A model generated the notes under the pieces. It saw only the letters and a program-made list of their open reading frames with translations. It ran no database searches and was not told the origin of the DNA. 64,000 nt of DNA from Bacteroidales bacterium (GTDB lineage: Bacteria; Bacteroidota; Bacteroidia; Bacteroidales; P3), in NCBI GenBank assembly GCA_017550405.1, contig JAFZPH010000006.1, forward strand, positions 1-64,000, read 5' to 3'. A program made the position numbers and the translations under genes. Shown piece by piece: positions 26,654-36,910 of the stretch; position 1 is the stretch's first letter; each line of letters begins with the position of its first letter.

Positions 26654-29095
26654 CTACTGTTCAAAGGCGATGGGGAGAGCCTCCTCCATATCCTTGATAT
26701 AATGGAATGTGAGTCCATGAAGATACTCGGCGGGGATTTCCTCGATGTCGCGACGGTTGTCCTCGCAGAGGATGATGTCGGTGATGTCGGCACGCTTTGC
26801 GGCCAGGATTTTCTCTTTGATGCCGCCGACAGGGGTGACGGCACCGCGAAGGGTGATTTCGCCCGTCATGGCAATGGTGGGGATGACCTTGCGATGGGTG
26901 AAGGCAGAGACCATAGCAACGAACATGGTGATGCCTGCCGAGGGGCCGTCCTTGGGGGTGGCGCCTTCGGGCACATGGATATGGATGTTGCTGTTTTCGA
27001 TTGTCTCCACTTCCACACCAAAGCGTGCGGCATTGGCTTTGAGGTATTCGAAGGCAAGGGTGGCGGACTCTTTCATCACGTCGCCGAGATTACCGGTCAT
27101 GGAGAGGGTGCCTTTACCCTTGCTGATGCTGGCCTCGATAAAGAGGATATCGCCGCCGACCTGGGTCCAGGCCAGACCGGTGACCACGCCGACCTTGGGT
27201 TCCTTGCCGCGACGTTCGCTGTTGTGGATGGGGAGCCCCAGAATATCTTTGAGTTCCTCGGCCTTGATGTTCTTGTCTATGACGGCACCGTCGGCTTTTT
27301 GCACAGCGCGGCGGCGGATTATCTTGGCGATGGTCTTCTCCAGCTGACGCACACCGCTCTCGCGGGTGTAGTCGTTGATAATGGTGCTGATGACATCGTT
27401 GTCGAACTTCAGGTCGCGCTTGGTGAAGCCATGCTCCTTGAGCTGACGGGGGATGAGGTGGCGCTGGGCTATCTCTATTTTCTCTTCTAGGATGTAGCCA
27501 CTGAGGTCTATCACCTCCAGACGGTCGAGAAGTGCCGGCTGAATGGTGCTGAGGGTGTTGGCGGTGGCAATGAAGAGGACATTGGAGAGGTCGTAGTCCA
27601 GTTCAAGGTAATTGTCGTGAAAAGCTTTGTTCTGCTCGGGGTCGAGCACTTCGAGCAGTGCAGAGGTGGGGTCGCCGTTGTGGCTCATGCCTTGCACCTT
27701 GTCGATTTCGTCGAGTACGAAGACGGGATTGCTTACCCCGGCCTTCTTGATGCTCTGAATGATGCGGCCGGGCATGGCACCGACATAGGTTTTGCGATGA
27801 CCGCGGATTTCGGCCTCGTCGTGAAGACCGCCCAAGGCGATACGGACATATTTTCTATGCATGGCTTCGGCAATACTTTTGCCGAGGGAGGTCTTGCCGG
27901 TGCCCGGAGGCCCTACAAGGCAGAGAATGGGGCTCTTCATGTCACCTTTGAGCTTGAGGACGGCGATGTATTCGATGATGCGCTCCTTGACCTTCTCCAT
28001 GCCATAGTGGTCGCGGTCGAGGATTTTGCGGGCATGGTCGGTACGGAGGTCGTCCTTGCCGAAGACATTCCAAGGCATGTCGAGCAGCAGCTCGACATAG
28101 TTCAGCTCCACTGTGTAGTCGGGGGTCTGCGGAGGTGTACGACGGAGTTTCTCTATGCTGCGATTGAAAGCGGCATCGACCTCCTTGCTCCACTTTTTCT
28201 TCTGAGCCCGCTCGACGAGGTTGTTGATGTCCTGTTCGGAGGAAGATCCACCCAGCTCGTCCTGGATGACACGCATCTGCTGGTTGAGGAAGTATTCGCG
28301 TTGCTGGCGGTCCAGCTCGTGGCGGGTCTTGCCTTGTATATCCTCACGCACACGGAAGTACTCGTTTTCCTTCTGCAACTGCTCGAGGAGCATCTCTGCA
28401 CGCAGCTCGTAGCTGACCACTTCGAGCATCTCTTGTTTGGGTTTGACAGGGATGTCGAGATGGGCAGCGATGAAATTGATAAGAATCTTCTCGCTGGAGA
28501 TATTGCTCAACGAGTTGAAGACATCCTTGGGATTGATGCCGCGACCGTTATACTTCATCTGCTGCATGTCGGCGTATTCCTTGCGGATGGCAAGGACACG
28601 GGAGTGGAAAGTACGGGGGTGCTTCATCCGGCCATTCTCGTCGAGAAGGACAGCGCAACCGCGATAGTAGGGCTCGTCGGTGATGATGCGCAGCAGATGG
28701 CATTTCATGGTACCCTGAAGGATGGCCATGTGGTTGTCCTGCGGAAGTTCGATGACACGCAGTACACGGGCGATGACACCCGACTGGTAGAGGTCCTCGT
28801 ACTCGGGGTCATGCTTGTCGTTGCGCTGGGCTACGACAATAATGCGTTCGTTAGCCTTCTCGGCATCGCGCAGGAGTTTCAGCGAGGATTTACGGCCAAC
28901 ACTGATGGGCATCACAACGCCTGGGAAGAGCACATTGCCATGGAGGGGGAGTAAGGGCATGTCGTCGGGGATGGAATCTTCGTTGAGCAGGAAGGATTCA
29001 TCGTCCTTGGTCACGAGGGGGATAATCTCGGCGCGGGCAGTGAAACCGTCGGAGTCGTCGGCATCGAATATGTCTATATCATTTAGTATGTCCAT
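26654..29095 (-). CDS. lon: ATP-dependent protease Lon
   Basis: An 813-residue cytoplasmic AAA+ serine protease that degrades misfolded and regulatory proteins. The N-terminal substrate-binding domain (about 45-250; [17 protein letters not shown]) is followed by the AAA+ domain with Walker [14 protein letters not shown] (about 396) and Walker [11 protein letters not shown]. The proteolytic domain has the catalytic serine in KDGPSAGIT (about 718) and the lysine in [13 protein letters not shown] (about 761). Length and domain order match the LonA family. It is followed 6 bp later by the PorE-like gene and preceded by a 137-bp gap from the MgtC-like gene; no heat-shock promoter could be assigned in that gap. 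Confidence 0.97.
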   Translation of the reverse strand: MDILNDIDIFDADDSDGFTARAEIIPLVTKDDESFLLNEDSIPDDMPLLPLHGNVLFPGVVMPISVGRKSSLKLLRDAEKANERIIVVAQRNDKHDPEYEDLYQSGVIARVLRVIELPQDNHMAILQGTMKCHLLRIITDEPYYRGCAVLLDENGRMKHPRTFHSRVLAIRKEYADMQQMKYNGRGINPKDVFNSLSNISSEKILINFIAAHLDIPVKPKQEMLEVVSYELRAEMLLEQLQKENEYFRVREDIQGKTRHELDRQQREYFLNQQMRVIQDELGGSSSEQDINNLVERAQKKKWSKEVDAAFNRSIEKLRRTPPQTPDYTVELNYVELLLDMPWNVFGKDDLRTDHARKILDRDHYGMEKVKERIIEYIAVLKLKGDMKSPILCLVGPPGTGKTSLGKSIAEAMHRKYVRIALGGLHDEAEIRGHRKTYVGAMPGRIIQSIKKAGVSNPVFVLDEIDKVQGMSHNGDPTSALLEVLDPEQNKAFHDNYLELDYDLSNVLFIATANTLSTIQPALLDRLEVIDLSGYILEEKIEIAQRHLIPRQLKEHGFTKRDLKFDNDVISTIINDYTRESGVRQLEKTIAKIIRRRAVQKADGAVIDKNIKAEELKDILGLPIHNSERRGKEPKVGVVTGLAWTQVGGDILFIEASISKGKGTLSMTGNLGDVMKESATLAFEYLKANAARFGVEVETIENSNIHIHVPEGATPKDGPSAGITMFVAMVSAFTHRKVIPTIAMTGEITLRGAVTPVGGIKEKILAAKRADITDIILCEDNRRDIEEIPAEYLHGLTFHYIKDMEEALPIAFEQ

Positions 29096-29232
29096 CGATA
29101 TTATTATGGGGTGTCAATATTTATTATCTATTATTAAAGGTGTTGCAGGTATGTTTTTCGCTGTTGGAGGGAAGGGGCCGCTTTGCATCAAACGGCGAAC
29201 TTCCTTATATACGCAAAAGCCCCAAAAAAGTT

Positions 29233-29688
29233 TCAGTCCTCTTTGTCTTGGCTGCGTTTTTCCTGGTATATCTCAATGTTCTTTACAATCCAATTGATGA
29301 AGAGGATGACAAGGACGGCAATGCCCGACTGGCGCCACATGCCGTAGCCGCACAGGCATCCTACGGCTGCGCTGCACCACACCGTGGCGGCGCTGTTGAG
29401 TCCGTGGATGGTGAAGCCATCCTTCATGATGACACCGGCGCCAAGAAAGCCCACACCCGTCACCACCTGCGACAGGACACGGAGGTTGTCGTTGTTGACG
29501 GGGCCGCCAGCCTGGACTGCGGATGTGATAACACTCTCTGAAATAAGGATGAACAGGCAGGCGCCCACCGACACCAAAGCGTTGACGGCGAGGCCGGCAT
29601 TACGTTTGCGCAGCTGTCGCTCGATGCCGATAAGCACACCGCCTATCAATGCACAGAGCAAACGGTTCAGAAAAACGTCGTATGGCAT
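29233..29688 (-). CDS. MgtC/SapB-family membrane protein
   Basis: A 151-residue integral membrane protein of the MgtC/SapB family. The family N-terminus is clear: RLLCALIGGVLIGIERQLRKRNAGL with the conserved arginine cluster, then ALVSVGACLFILIS, VTGVGFLGAGVIMKDG and GLNSAATVWCSAAVG. About four to five membrane helices are present; the soluble C-terminal ACT-like domain of MgtC is missing, as in SapB-type members. It lies 11 bp after rsmI, so it is probably in the yebC-rsmI unit. The physiological role of this short class is not established. Confidence 0.88.
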   Translation of the reverse strand: MPYDVFLNRLLCALIGGVLIGIERQLRKRNAGLAVNALVSVGACLFILISESVITSAVQAGGPVNNDNLRVLSQVVTGVGFLGAGVIMKDGFTIHGLNSAATVWCSAAVGCLCGYGMWRQSGIAVLVILFINWIVKNIEIYQEKRSQDKED

Positions 29689-29699
29689 AATATCTCGGT

Positions 29700-30404
29700 T
29701 TATTGTTCTGTTTCGGTATTTTCCTGCTGTGAAGCATCGTCCTCAGCCGACACTATCACCACAATTTCTCCCTTTACCTCTTTGGCCGCAAAATGGTCAT
29801 ATACCTCCTTCACCGTGCCGCGCACGGTCTCGGCATGGAGTTTGCTGATTTCGCGCGACACACTCACCTGCCGTCCCTCACCGAGCACCTGCATCAGCTC
29901 TTCCAACAGTTTTACCAAACGGTAGGGAGACTCGTAAATGACCATGGTACGTGTTTCGGATGCCAGCTGCCTGATGGCTGTCTGGCGGCCTTTCTTGTGG
30001 GGCAGGAACCCAAGGAAGACAAACCTGTCGCAGGGCAAGCCACTGTCTACAAGTGCAGGCACAAAGGCCGTGGCCCCGGGAAGGGTCTCGACGGGGATAC
30101 CGTTCTTTACAGCCTCACGCACCAACAAGAAACCCGGGTCGCTGATGCCCGGTGTGCCGGCATCGGTCACCAGGGCGATGACCTGCCCGCTGAGCAGACG
30201 ATCCACCACCCGATGGAGTGTCTGGTGCTCGTTAAAGATATGGTAAGGCTGCAGGGGTGTGGTTATGCCGTAATGCTGCATCACCACCCGCGAGGTGCGG
30301 GTATCCTCCGCCAAGATGAGGTCTGCCCCCTTCAGCACCTCGACGGCACGGAAAGTCATGTCGCCGAGGTTGCCTACCGGAGTGGGGACTAAATATAACT
30401 TCAT
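29700..30404 (-). CDS. rsmI: 16S rRNA (cytidine(1402)-2'-O)-methyltransferase
   Basis: A 234-residue SAM-dependent methyltransferase of the tetrapyrrole-methylase fold that 2'-O-methylates C1402 in the ribosomal decoding centre. The N-terminus LYLVPTPVGNLGDMTFRAVEVL is the family signature. It is followed by ILAEDTRTSRVVMQHYGI, VALVTDAGTPGISDPGFLLV and the PGATAFVPALVDSGL loop. The C-terminal 60 residues include the REISKLHAETVRGT motif. Its first base overlaps the last base of yebC. Slightly shorter than E. coli RsmI, as is usual in Bacteroidetes. Confidence 0.95.
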   Translation of the reverse strand: MKLYLVPTPVGNLGDMTFRAVEVLKGADLILAEDTRTSRVVMQHYGITTPLQPYHIFNEHQTLHRVVDRLLSGQVIALVTDAGTPGISDPGFLLVREAVKNGIPVETLPGATAFVPALVDSGLPCDRFVFLGFLPHKKGRQTAIRQLASETRTMVIYESPYRLVKLLEELMQVLGEGRQVSVSREISKLHAETVRGTVKEVYDHFAAKEVKGEIVVIVSAEDDASQQENTETEQ

Positions 30405-31144
30405 TATTCCTCTTCGAAATCGTCGGGAATCTCCATGTCGTGGAAGACATTGGTAACATCGTCGTCTTCCTCAAGCATATTGATAACCTTCAACACCTTG
30501 CGCATCGAATCCTCGTCGATAGTGCGGGTGGTGTTGGGGATACGCTGCAACTCGGCGCTCTCGCACTCGATGTTCAGTTCCTCGAGCATCTTGACCATGT
30601 TGCCAAAATCCTCGTAGGCGGTGTAGAGGGTGATGTAGTCGTCGTCAACCTCCATCTCTTCAAGGCCGCCGTCGATGAGGGTCATCTCCAGCTCGTCGAT
30701 GTTCATATCCGGTTTGCGGGGAATGACAAAGACGCCCTTGCGGGTGAACAGGAAGCTCAAGCTGCCGTTGGTCTCCATCGTGCCGCCGTTCTTGTTCATG
30801 ATGCTGCGGATATTTGCCACGGTACGCATATTGTTGTCCGACAGACACTCGATAAACAGGGCAATGCCGTGGTTGGCATGGCACTCGAAAGTGATTTCCT
30901 GAAGCACGGCGGCATCCTTGTCGCTGGCCTTGTTGATGGCACGCATCAATGTGTCCTTGGGCATATTGCAGCCACGGGCATTCTGAACCAACAGACGGAG
31001 GCGGGGATTGCTGTCGGGATCAGGACCGCTCTCGCGGACGGCTACGGCTACCTCTTTCAGAATTTTCGAATACTGTTTGGAGCGCTTGGCATCGGCTGCG
31101 CCTTTGGCTCTCTTAATCTTTGACCATTTGTTATGTCCTGACAT
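30404..31144 (-). CDS. yebC: YebC/PmpR-family protein
   Basis: A 246-residue cytoplasmic protein. The N-terminus MSGHNKWSKIKRAKGAADAKRSK is the strongly conserved YebC start. It is followed by the three-domain body (NARGCNMPKDTLMRAI, ITFECHANHGIALFIECLSDN, NKNGGTMETNGSLSFLF) and an acidic tail. The family has been described as transcriptional regulators and, more recently, as ribosome-associated factors relieving stalling. Which applies here cannot be told from sequence. It overlaps rsmI by one base and follows trmB by 36 bp. Confidence 0.95.
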   Translation of the reverse strand: MSGHNKWSKIKRAKGAADAKRSKQYSKILKEVAVAVRESGPDPDSNPRLRLLVQNARGCNMPKDTLMRAINKASDKDAAVLQEITFECHANHGIALFIECLSDNNMRTVANIRSIMNKNGGTMETNGSLSFLFTRKGVFVIPRKPDMNIDELEMTLIDGGLEEMEVDDDYITLYTAYEDFGNMVKMLEELNIECESAELQRIPNTTRTIDEDSMRKVLKVINMLEEDDDVTNVFHDMEIPDDFEEE

Positions 31145-31180
31145 AATGATAGAATTTATATTATTAATATTATGATATTC

Positions 31181-31867
31181 CTAATTAATATAGAACTTGA
31201 GATAGGTGATGGGCTTCCCTTCGGCCAGGAACATCCGTTCATAGAACGTCTGTGTCATCTGGGCCTCTCGCAGGCACGCTATCTCGGGATGCACGTCGGC
31301 AGGAGTGGCATATAAGTCGCTTGTGGCATACTCCACCCGGTACCCTGCCGGAGCAATCACTTCATCAAGCGTGTACTGGTGCAGTTCAAACGAGTCTGTT
31401 TTCAGATGGATAGGCGACCCAGGCATGAGGAATTTACGGTAATAGCCCAGAAAACGCTCGCAGGTGAGCCGCTTCATCTCCTTTTTGGGCTGCGGGTCGG
31501 GGAAAGTGATCCATATCTCCGACACCTCGCCGGGGGCGAAGAAACGCTCTATCATCTCGATGCGAGTACGGACGAAGGCCACATTGGCCATCTTCTCCTC
31601 GCAGCCGGTCTTGGCACCGCGCCACAGACGCGCGCCCTTGATGTCCACCCCGATGTAGTTGCGGTCGGGGTGGATGCGTGCCAGACTGATGGTATAGTCG
31701 CCCTTGCCGCACCCCAGTTCCAACGTGATGGGGTTGCCGTTGCCGAAATACTCGCACCACTTACCCTGAAGCTCGAATCCCTTCTCCTTCAGCATCTCAT
31801 ACGACACCTGAAACAGATTGGGAAACGTCAGGTTCTCGGCGAATCGCTCTAACTTGTGATGACCCAT
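31181..31867 (-). CDS. trmB: tRNA (guanine(46)-N7)-methyltransferase
   Basis: A 228-residue SAM-dependent enzyme that makes m7G46 in the variable loop of tRNA. Key parts are the SAM motif LELGCGKGDYTISLA (about 52-66), NYIGVDIKGARLWRGAK, and the family-specific EIWITFPDPQPKKEMKRL (PDP and KK motifs). The C-terminal part reads LKTDSFELHQYTLDE. It is 27 bp after the HU/SPOR gene and 36 bp before yebC, within a minus-strand run of housekeeping genes. Identification is firm. Confidence 0.95.
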   Translation of the reverse strand: MGHHKLERFAENLTFPNLFQVSYEMLKEKGFELQGKWCEYFGNGNPITLELGCGKGDYTISLARIHPDRNYIGVDIKGARLWRGAKTGCEEKMANVAFVRTRIEMIERFFAPGEVSEIWITFPDPQPKKEMKRLTCERFLGYYRKFLMPGSPIHLKTDSFELHQYTLDEVIAPAGYRVEYATSDLYATPADVHPEIACLREAQMTQTFYERMFLAEGKPITYLKFYIN

Positions 31868-31894
31868 AGGTATTCTTGGCTCAGGAAGGCGGTA

Positions 31895-33715
31895 CTATTC
31901 GTTGAAATTATATATCTTCACGTCGCTCTTATACCACGACTTGATGTGCTTCTCCATTGCCTCGGCGGCGGTACGTGTGGCTGCAGAGCCCATGCTGACA
32001 TAGTATCCGCCCGACTTGCTGATGATATAGGCGTCGCTGCCCAAAGCCTTCAGCTGGTTGGCGCACTTGTTGGCCGACTTCTTCGAGGTGAAGAAACCTG
32101 CCACAATGTCGAAGCCCTGCTTGCTCTCCTTGAAAGTGGGAGCCTCGGGCACCACCTCTTCGTACGGCTTGTCGCTCACCGGCTTGGCGGCGGCCTTGCG
32201 GGCGGCTGCGGCGGCACCGCCGTCGGCACCGTATCCGCGGTATCCGTCGGCATTCAGTCCGTAGGTCACCACCACTTCATTCAGTATCCCGTCAAGCAGG
32301 TCGTAGTCCATCAGCTCTCCCTGCACCTTGTAGCGATAGTAGCGGGCAGCAGCCGATTTGTATTCAACATAGTGGCTCTTCAGCCAGAAGTTGTCGTGGG
32401 GGAAGAGGCGTTTCGGGCTGTAGCCCTCCACCATCAACTCGTGCAGACGGTCGTTGGCATACTCGTCGATCTGGGCCATCACTGCTGCAAAGGCATTGTT
32501 GTAGTGATTGGCGGCAAGGAACTGATGCACATAGTCGGCCATGTAATTGTGCAGATGGCCAACATTATTGATGATGTCCTGTTCCTGGAATTTCAACAAC
32601 GGATAGTCGTCCACACCGAACGGCTCCGGATATACCAGCTCCACATCCCTGGCGTAGCTCTTGCCCTTGGAGGCAGGGGTACACTTCTTCATAAAGAAAT
32701 AGCAGGCGACGGCAAGCAGCAGCAGAATCAGGAGTATCCATATCCAGCCGTGCTTCTTCTTTCCCTCTTTCTTCTCGTGCTTTTCCTCCTTCAAAGCCAT
32801 TCGCTCGGCTCTCTCCTGCTCTTTTGCACGACGTTTCTCAGCCTCCTCGGCTGCCTTGCGCGACAAGTCCTTCTCCTTGGCGGCCTTGGCGGTCAGTCTG
32901 TCACGCTCCTTGGCTTTGGCCTTCTCAGCCTCCTCGGCGGCTTTGCGCGCCTCTTTCTCTGCCTTTGCGGCGGCCTTTTGGGCGCGGCGTGCCTCCTTGG
33001 CATCCTTGGGCGAAGAAGGTATCTCATCAAGCATGCGTTTCACCTCCGAGAGATGCTCCAACGATGCGGCGGCGGGCTTCGCCGGTTCGGGGGTGGCAGG
33101 CTTTGGGGTCTCCACCGGCTTCATCTGGGGCTCTACTCGCTCCACCACAGGGCCAACGACCACGGGGTTGACAGGCTGGGGCTCATCCTTCTTCTCCTCC
33201 ACGGGGGCAGGAGCCTGAGGCTCAGCCACCTCGGCGACGGGGGCTTTGGGAGCCGACGGCTTGTCGAAGGCGGCAAACGGGTCTGCCACAGCCTTGGGGG
33301 TATACGTCGACACATTCTCCAACGGTTGCTCATGCCTTTTGCCTGCATCCAAATCCAATCCTTCCAAAGCGTCAAACCTAACCTTACTACCCACCAAACG
33401 CATGTGTCCCAATCCGGGGAACTCATGTCCTTCCGCCGTGCGCTGCAGTTTATCCTTCAATGCAGCGATGTAGTTTGCCCACATCTGCTCGGCAATCTCG
33501 TTGGTGACGCATTCCTTTTCAGCGATATGTCTGACGATGGACTTGTTGCCCGACAACGACTCCACCATACTCACTGTGCGGCGGGAAGGGAGAAATGTAC
33601 CCGTGGCCGCATCGTGATGGGCGCTGACATTGTTGCTCGACAATGTTCCCATGCCCGGAAATTCAACAGTATTACCCTGTTTGATGAACTCTACGATAAG
33701 ATCAGTTATATTCAT
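31895..33715 (-). CDS. HU-CCDC81 and SPOR domain membrane protein
   Basis: A 606-residue bitopic inner-membrane protein. Residues 1-125 resemble the Bacteroidetes CCDC81-like HU domains (LIVEFIKQGNTVEFPGMGTL; NYIAALKDKLQRTAEG). Residues about 135-230 are rich in proline, alanine and valine. Residues about 240-318 are a charged alanine/lysine/glutamate coiled coil. A membrane helix follows (about 320-341, WIWILLILLLLAVACYFFM). The periplasmic part ends with a SPOR domain (about 525-606, GFDIVAGFFTSKKSANKCAN), which binds denuded septal glycan. The domain architecture is known in Bacteroidetes; an association of cell-division glycan with cytoplasmic structure is inference. Its start overlaps the kdsB stop by 4 bp. 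Confidence 0.85.
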   Translation of the reverse strand: MNITDLIVEFIKQGNTVEFPGMGTLSSNNVSAHHDAATGTFLPSRRTVSMVESLSGNKSIVRHIAEKECVTNEIAEQMWANYIAALKDKLQRTAEGHEFPGLGHMRLVGSKVRFDALEGLDLDAGKRHEQPLENVSTYTPKAVADPFAAFDKPSAPKAPVAEVAEPQAPAPVEEKKDEPQPVNPVVVGPVVERVEPQMKPVETPKPATPEPAKPAAASLEHLSEVKRMLDEIPSSPKDAKEARRAQKAAAKAEKEARKAAEEAEKAKAKERDRLTAKAAKEKDLSRKAAEEAEKRRAKEQERAERMALKEEKHEKKEGKKKHGWIWILLILLLLAVACYFFMKKCTPASKGKSYARDVELVYPEPFGVDDYPLLKFQEQDIINNVGHLHNYMADYVHQFLAANHYNNAFAAVMAQIDEYANDRLHELMVEGYSPKRLFPHDNFWLKSHYVEYKSAAARYYRYKVQGELMDYDLLDGILNEVVVTYGLNADGYRGYGADGGAAAAARKAAAKPVSDKPYEEVVPEAPTFKESKQGFDIVAGFFTSKKSANKCANQLKALGSDAYIISKSGGYYVSMGSAATRTAAEAMEKHIKSWYKSDVKIYNFNE

Positions 33716-34494
33716 AGACTATAATTATTATTCTGAACACTATTCTTTAACAAATAACTCTCGGCGGCGGCAAGGTCGGCAGGCGTGTCGATGCCGATAT
33801 TGGCCATGTCGGTCTCCACAACCTTGATGCGGTAACCGTTCTCCATCCATCGCAGCTGCTCCAACGACTCGCTCACCTCCAGGGGCGACTGGGGCAGCTT
33901 CACCAGTTCCTCCAGCGTCGATGTGCGGAAAGCATAGATACCCACATGCTTGTAGTAGGGATACCGCTCGGCCCAGCAAGCCGTCTCCACCCCGCGCTGA
34001 TAGGGCAGCGGATAGCGACTGAAATACAGAGCCTGCCCATTCCGGTCACACACCACCTTCACGTTATTGGGCGAAATCAGCTCCTCGTTGTCCCTCAGAC
34101 GGGTTTTCAATGTGGCGATGCAGGTGTCGCCGTCATTGAAACAGTCGGCCAGGGCTTGCAACTGCGACGGCTGCACAAAAGGCTCGTCGCCCTGCACATT
34201 GATGGCCACATCATACGTGGCGCCCTCGGCCTTCAGTCTCCTCACCACCTCTCCGCACCGGTCGGTGCCACTGCGGTGGCTGTCGCTTGTCATCACAGCC
34301 CGACCGCCGAAAGCTGCCACAGCCTCGGCTATCCGCTCATCGTCGGTAGCCACCACGGCATCCGTCAGCCCCGGCAAGGCTGTCGTCCGCTCCCACACCC
34401 ATCTCACCACAGGCTTGCCGCCCAGCAGGGCCAAAGGCTTGCCCGGGAAGCGTGTCGACGCATAGCGCGCTGGTATGATGGTCAGTATCTTCAC
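33712..34494 (-). CDS. kdsB: 3-deoxy-manno-octulosonate cytidylyltransferase (CMP-Kdo synthetase)
   Basis: A 260-residue cytoplasmic enzyme that activates Kdo with CTP for lipid A-core synthesis. The N-terminus ILTIIPARYASTRFPGKPLA is the nucleotide-binding signature. It is followed by MTSDSHRSGTDRC, VAINVQGDEPFV and the C-terminal ETDMANIGIDTPADL. The gene overlaps both neighbours by 4 bp (deoxynucleoside kinase upstream, HU/SPOR protein downstream), so the three form one translationally coupled unit. Confirms a Gram-negative envelope with Kdo-containing lipopolysaccharide. Confidence 0.96.
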   Translation of the reverse strand: MKILTIIPARYASTRFPGKPLALLGGKPVVRWVWERTTALPGLTDAVVATDDERIAEAVAAFGGRAVMTSDSHRSGTDRCGEVVRRLKAEGATYDVAINVQGDEPFVQPSQLQALADCFNDGDTCIATLKTRLRDNEELISPNNVKVVCDRNGQALYFSRYPLPYQRGVETACWAERYPYYKHVGIYAFRTSTLEELVKLPQSPLEVSESLEQLRWMENGYRIKVVETDMANIGIDTPADLAAAESYLLKNSVQNNNYSL

Positions 34495-35108
34495 GAGAAT
34501 AACGAGTTTATTTCAGCATCAATCATGTTATACACCACGCCCAAGTCCTCATCGCGCGACACAAAGTCCAGCTTTGTGAGGTCCACAATGATAAACTTCC
34601 CCTTGTTATATTTCTCCATCCAGTCCTCATACCGCTTGTTCAGCCCCGTGAGGTAGTCCAGCCGGATGCTGTTCTCATACTCACGTCCGCGAGCCTGGAT
34701 ATGGCGTATCAGTGTCGGCACATCGGCCCTCAGATATATCAACAAGTCTGGCGGCTGAAGAAACGACGACACCAACTCGAACGTGTGCTGGTAATTGTCA
34801 AAATCGCGCGTGTTCATCAGTCCCATGGCGTGCAGGTTAGGCGTGAAGATATAGGCATCCTCATACAGCGTGCGGTCCTGGATGATGTTCTTGCTCTCCT
34901 TTCTGATGTCCAGCAACTGACGCGTGCGGGTATGAAGATAGTAAATCTGGATATTGAAAGACCAGCGCCGCATATCCTCATAAAAACTGTTGATATACGG
35001 ATTCGTCTCCGTCGTCTCATAGATAGGCCTGTACCCGTAATGACGGGCCAGCAACTTAGTCAGTGCGGTCTTCCCTGAGCCAATATTTCCTGCAATAGCG
35101 ATATGCAT
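34491..35108 (-). CDS. Deoxynucleoside kinase
   Basis: A 205-residue cytoplasmic kinase of the dCK/dGK/dNK family, which phosphorylates deoxynucleosides for salvage. The P-loop is GNIGSGKT (7-14), then ETTETNPYI, the DRT motif at 78-80 (IIQDRTLYEDAYIF) and the LID region IRHIQARGREYE (about 160). The start at 35108 (MHIAIAGNIGSG) is chosen over a longer frame to 35144 because the P-loop must be near the N-terminus. First gene of the kinase-kdsB-HU/SPOR unit. Specificity (dA, dG or mixed) cannot be read. Confidence 0.9.
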   Translation of the reverse strand: MHIAIAGNIGSGKTALTKLLARHYGYRPIYETTETNPYINSFYEDMRRWSFNIQIYYLHTRTRQLLDIRKESKNIIQDRTLYEDAYIFTPNLHAMGLMNTRDFDNYQHTFELVSSFLQPPDLLIYLRADVPTLIRHIQARGREYENSIRLDYLTGLNKRYEDWMEKYNKGKFIIVDLTKLDFVSRDEDLGVVYNMIDAEINSLFS

Positions 35109-35180
35109 AATACACCAATATTCGCCTATCCGTTTGGAGAACAAAAGGATAGGCCAGTCATATTTCTATTTTGTAATTGG

Positions 35181-35188
35181 CAAATATA
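35181..35188 (-). promoter_or_regulatory. -7 box for the kinase-kdsB operon; note on 35109-35507
   Basis: TATATTTG on the minus strand, about 73 nt upstream of the kinase ATG; no good -33. In the remaining gap to glmM (35189-35507) I see no gene and no clear plus-strand promoter. Confidence 0.5.
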
Positions 35189-35507
35189 CGAAAAAAATCC
35201 GAGACTGCAGAAGTTTTTTCACAAAAAAGCACTCAACACATGCCAAACCACCATGCAATAGGGTCACTCCACCATCGGGCGGCAGTCCAAATCATTGTCG
35301 AGTCACACCGGCATCCACCGCCCGCAGGGTCGTCGCCGACACGGCTTCCCGTGCATTCCCATTTCATTATCAAACAATCATGCAAACAAAAAAAAGCAAT
35401 CGAACCCGCCCTGCACATTTTTCGCAGGGGGCAGGCAATAATCCGCCCCCCTGTGCGTTATAGCGTGAAATAGCAAACAGAAAAACAATAATTAATACAC
35501 GGTAGCA

Positions 35508-36893
35508 ATGAGTTTAATAAAATCCATCTCAGGAATCCGCGGCACGATAGGCGGCCGTCCGGGAGACGGGCTGAGCCCCCTCGATGTGGTGAAATTCACT
35601 TCAGCCTTTGGCACTTTTCTTCAACAACGCAATCCCGGCAAACGCCTCAACCTAGTGGTGGGCCGCGACGCCCGCCTGTCGGGGGCCATGGTGGACCGCC
35701 TGGTAGTGGGCACCCTGCAGGGGCTGGGCATCGACGTGATAGAGACAGGCCTCTCCACCACACCCACCACCGAGATGACGGTGATTGACAAGCATGCCGA
35801 CGGCGGCATCATCATCACTGCCTCGCACAACCCCAAGCACTGGAATGCCCTGAAGCTGCTCAATGCCCGCGGCGAGTTTATCGACGCCGCCGAGGGTGCC
35901 GAGGTGCTGCGCCTGGCCGAGAGCGAAGAACTGAACTATGCCGATGTGGACAGCCTAGGGCAGGTGACCGAGGACCTCGCCACCATCGACCACCATATCG
36001 AGCGTGTGCTGCAACTGAAACTGGTGGATGTCGAAGCCATCCGCAAAGCGGGCTTCAAGGTGGCCGTCGACGCGGTGAACTCCACTGGAGGCCTGGCCAT
36101 ACCCAAGTTACTGCGTGCCTTGGGCGTGAAAGAGGTGGTGGAACTGAACTGCGACCCCACAGGCCATTTTGCCCACAATCCCGAGCCGATACCGGCCAAC
36201 CTGACCGACATCTCTCGCGTGGTACGCGAGAACGGGTGCGACCTGGGCGTGGTGGTAGACCCCGACGTGGACCGGCTGGCGCTGGTGTGCGAGACGGGCG
36301 AGATGTTCGGCGAGGAATACACGCTGGTTTCTGTGGCCGACTATGTGCTGCAGCACACCCCCGGCAACACAGTGTCGAACCTCTCCTCCTCACGCGCCCT
36401 GCGCGACGTGACACACCAGTATGCAGGCTGCGAATATAACGCCGCCGCCGTGGGCGAGGTGAACGTCACCACCCTGATGCGCAAGACCGGTGCCGTCATC
36501 GGCGGCGAAGGCAACGGCGGTGTCATCTATCCCGAACTGCACTATGGCCGCGACGCCTTGGTGGGCGTGGCCCTGTTCCTCACCCTGCTTGCCAAGAAGG
36601 GCATGAAGGTGAGCGAGCTGCGCAAGACCTACCCCGACTATATCATCTCCAAGAACCGCATCGACCTGACCAAAGGCATGGACGTGGACGGCCTGCTGAA
36701 ACGGCTGGCCGACAAGTACAACGCCACTCCTGGATGCAAGGTAACCACCATCGACGGGGTGAAGATCGACTTTGAGGACGGCTGGGTACACCTGCGCAAG
36801 AGCAATACCGAACCCATCATCCGCATCTACAGCGAAGCCCACACCGAGTCCCGCGCCAACGAGCTGGCCGAACAGGTGAAAGCCGAAGTGTAA
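35508..36893 (+). CDS. glmM: Phosphoglucosamine mutase-type phosphohexomutase
   Basis: A 461-residue alpha-D-phosphohexomutase. The catalytic phosphoserine loop is IITASHNPKHWNALK (serine about 106). The metal-binding loop VVDPDVDRLAL is near 253, the sugar-binding loop GGEGNGG near 331, and the phosphate-binding loop RKSNTEPIIRIYSEA near 430. The early SGIRGTIGG and overall length fit the Bacteroidetes GlmM, which makes GlcN-1-P for UDP-GlcNAc; a phosphomannomutase specificity is the main alternative. Convergent with the gene at 36932; the terminator between them overlaps that gene. Confidence 0.85.
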   Translation: MSLIKSISGIRGTIGGRPGDGLSPLDVVKFTSAFGTFLQQRNPGKRLNLVVGRDARLSGAMVDRLVVGTLQGLGIDVIETGLSTTPTTEMTVIDKHADGGIIITASHNPKHWNALKLLNARGEFIDAAEGAEVLRLAESEELNYADVDSLGQVTEDLATIDHHIERVLQLKLVDVEAIRKAGFKVAVDAVNSTGGLAIPKLLRALGVKEVVELNCDPTGHFAHNPEPIPANLTDISRVVRENGCDLGVVVDPDVDRLALVCETGEMFGEEYTLVSVADYVLQHTPGNTVSNLSSSRALRDVTHQYAGCEYNAAAVGEVNVTTLMRKTGAVIGGEGNGGVIYPELHYGRDALVGVALFLTLLAKKGMKVSELRKTYPDYIISKNRIDLTKGMDVDGLLKRLADKYNATPGCKVTTIDGVKIDFEDGWVHLRKSNTEPIIRIYSEAHTESRANELAEQVKAEV

Positions 36894-36910
36894 TCCCAAC
36901 CCGATATAAG

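Noticed and set aside
27617..28954. A 445-codon open frame antisense to lon
   Set aside because: Opposite the conserved AAA+ core of Lon; no independent start signal or motif.
31856..33724. A 622-codon open frame antisense to the HU/SPOR protein
   Set aside because: Low-complexity leucine/histidine/glycine translation opposite a well-supported gene; a composition artefact.
35134..35463. A 109-codon open frame between the kinase and glmM
   Set aside because: Unordered, proline- and threonine-rich translation without conservation signals; no promoter.
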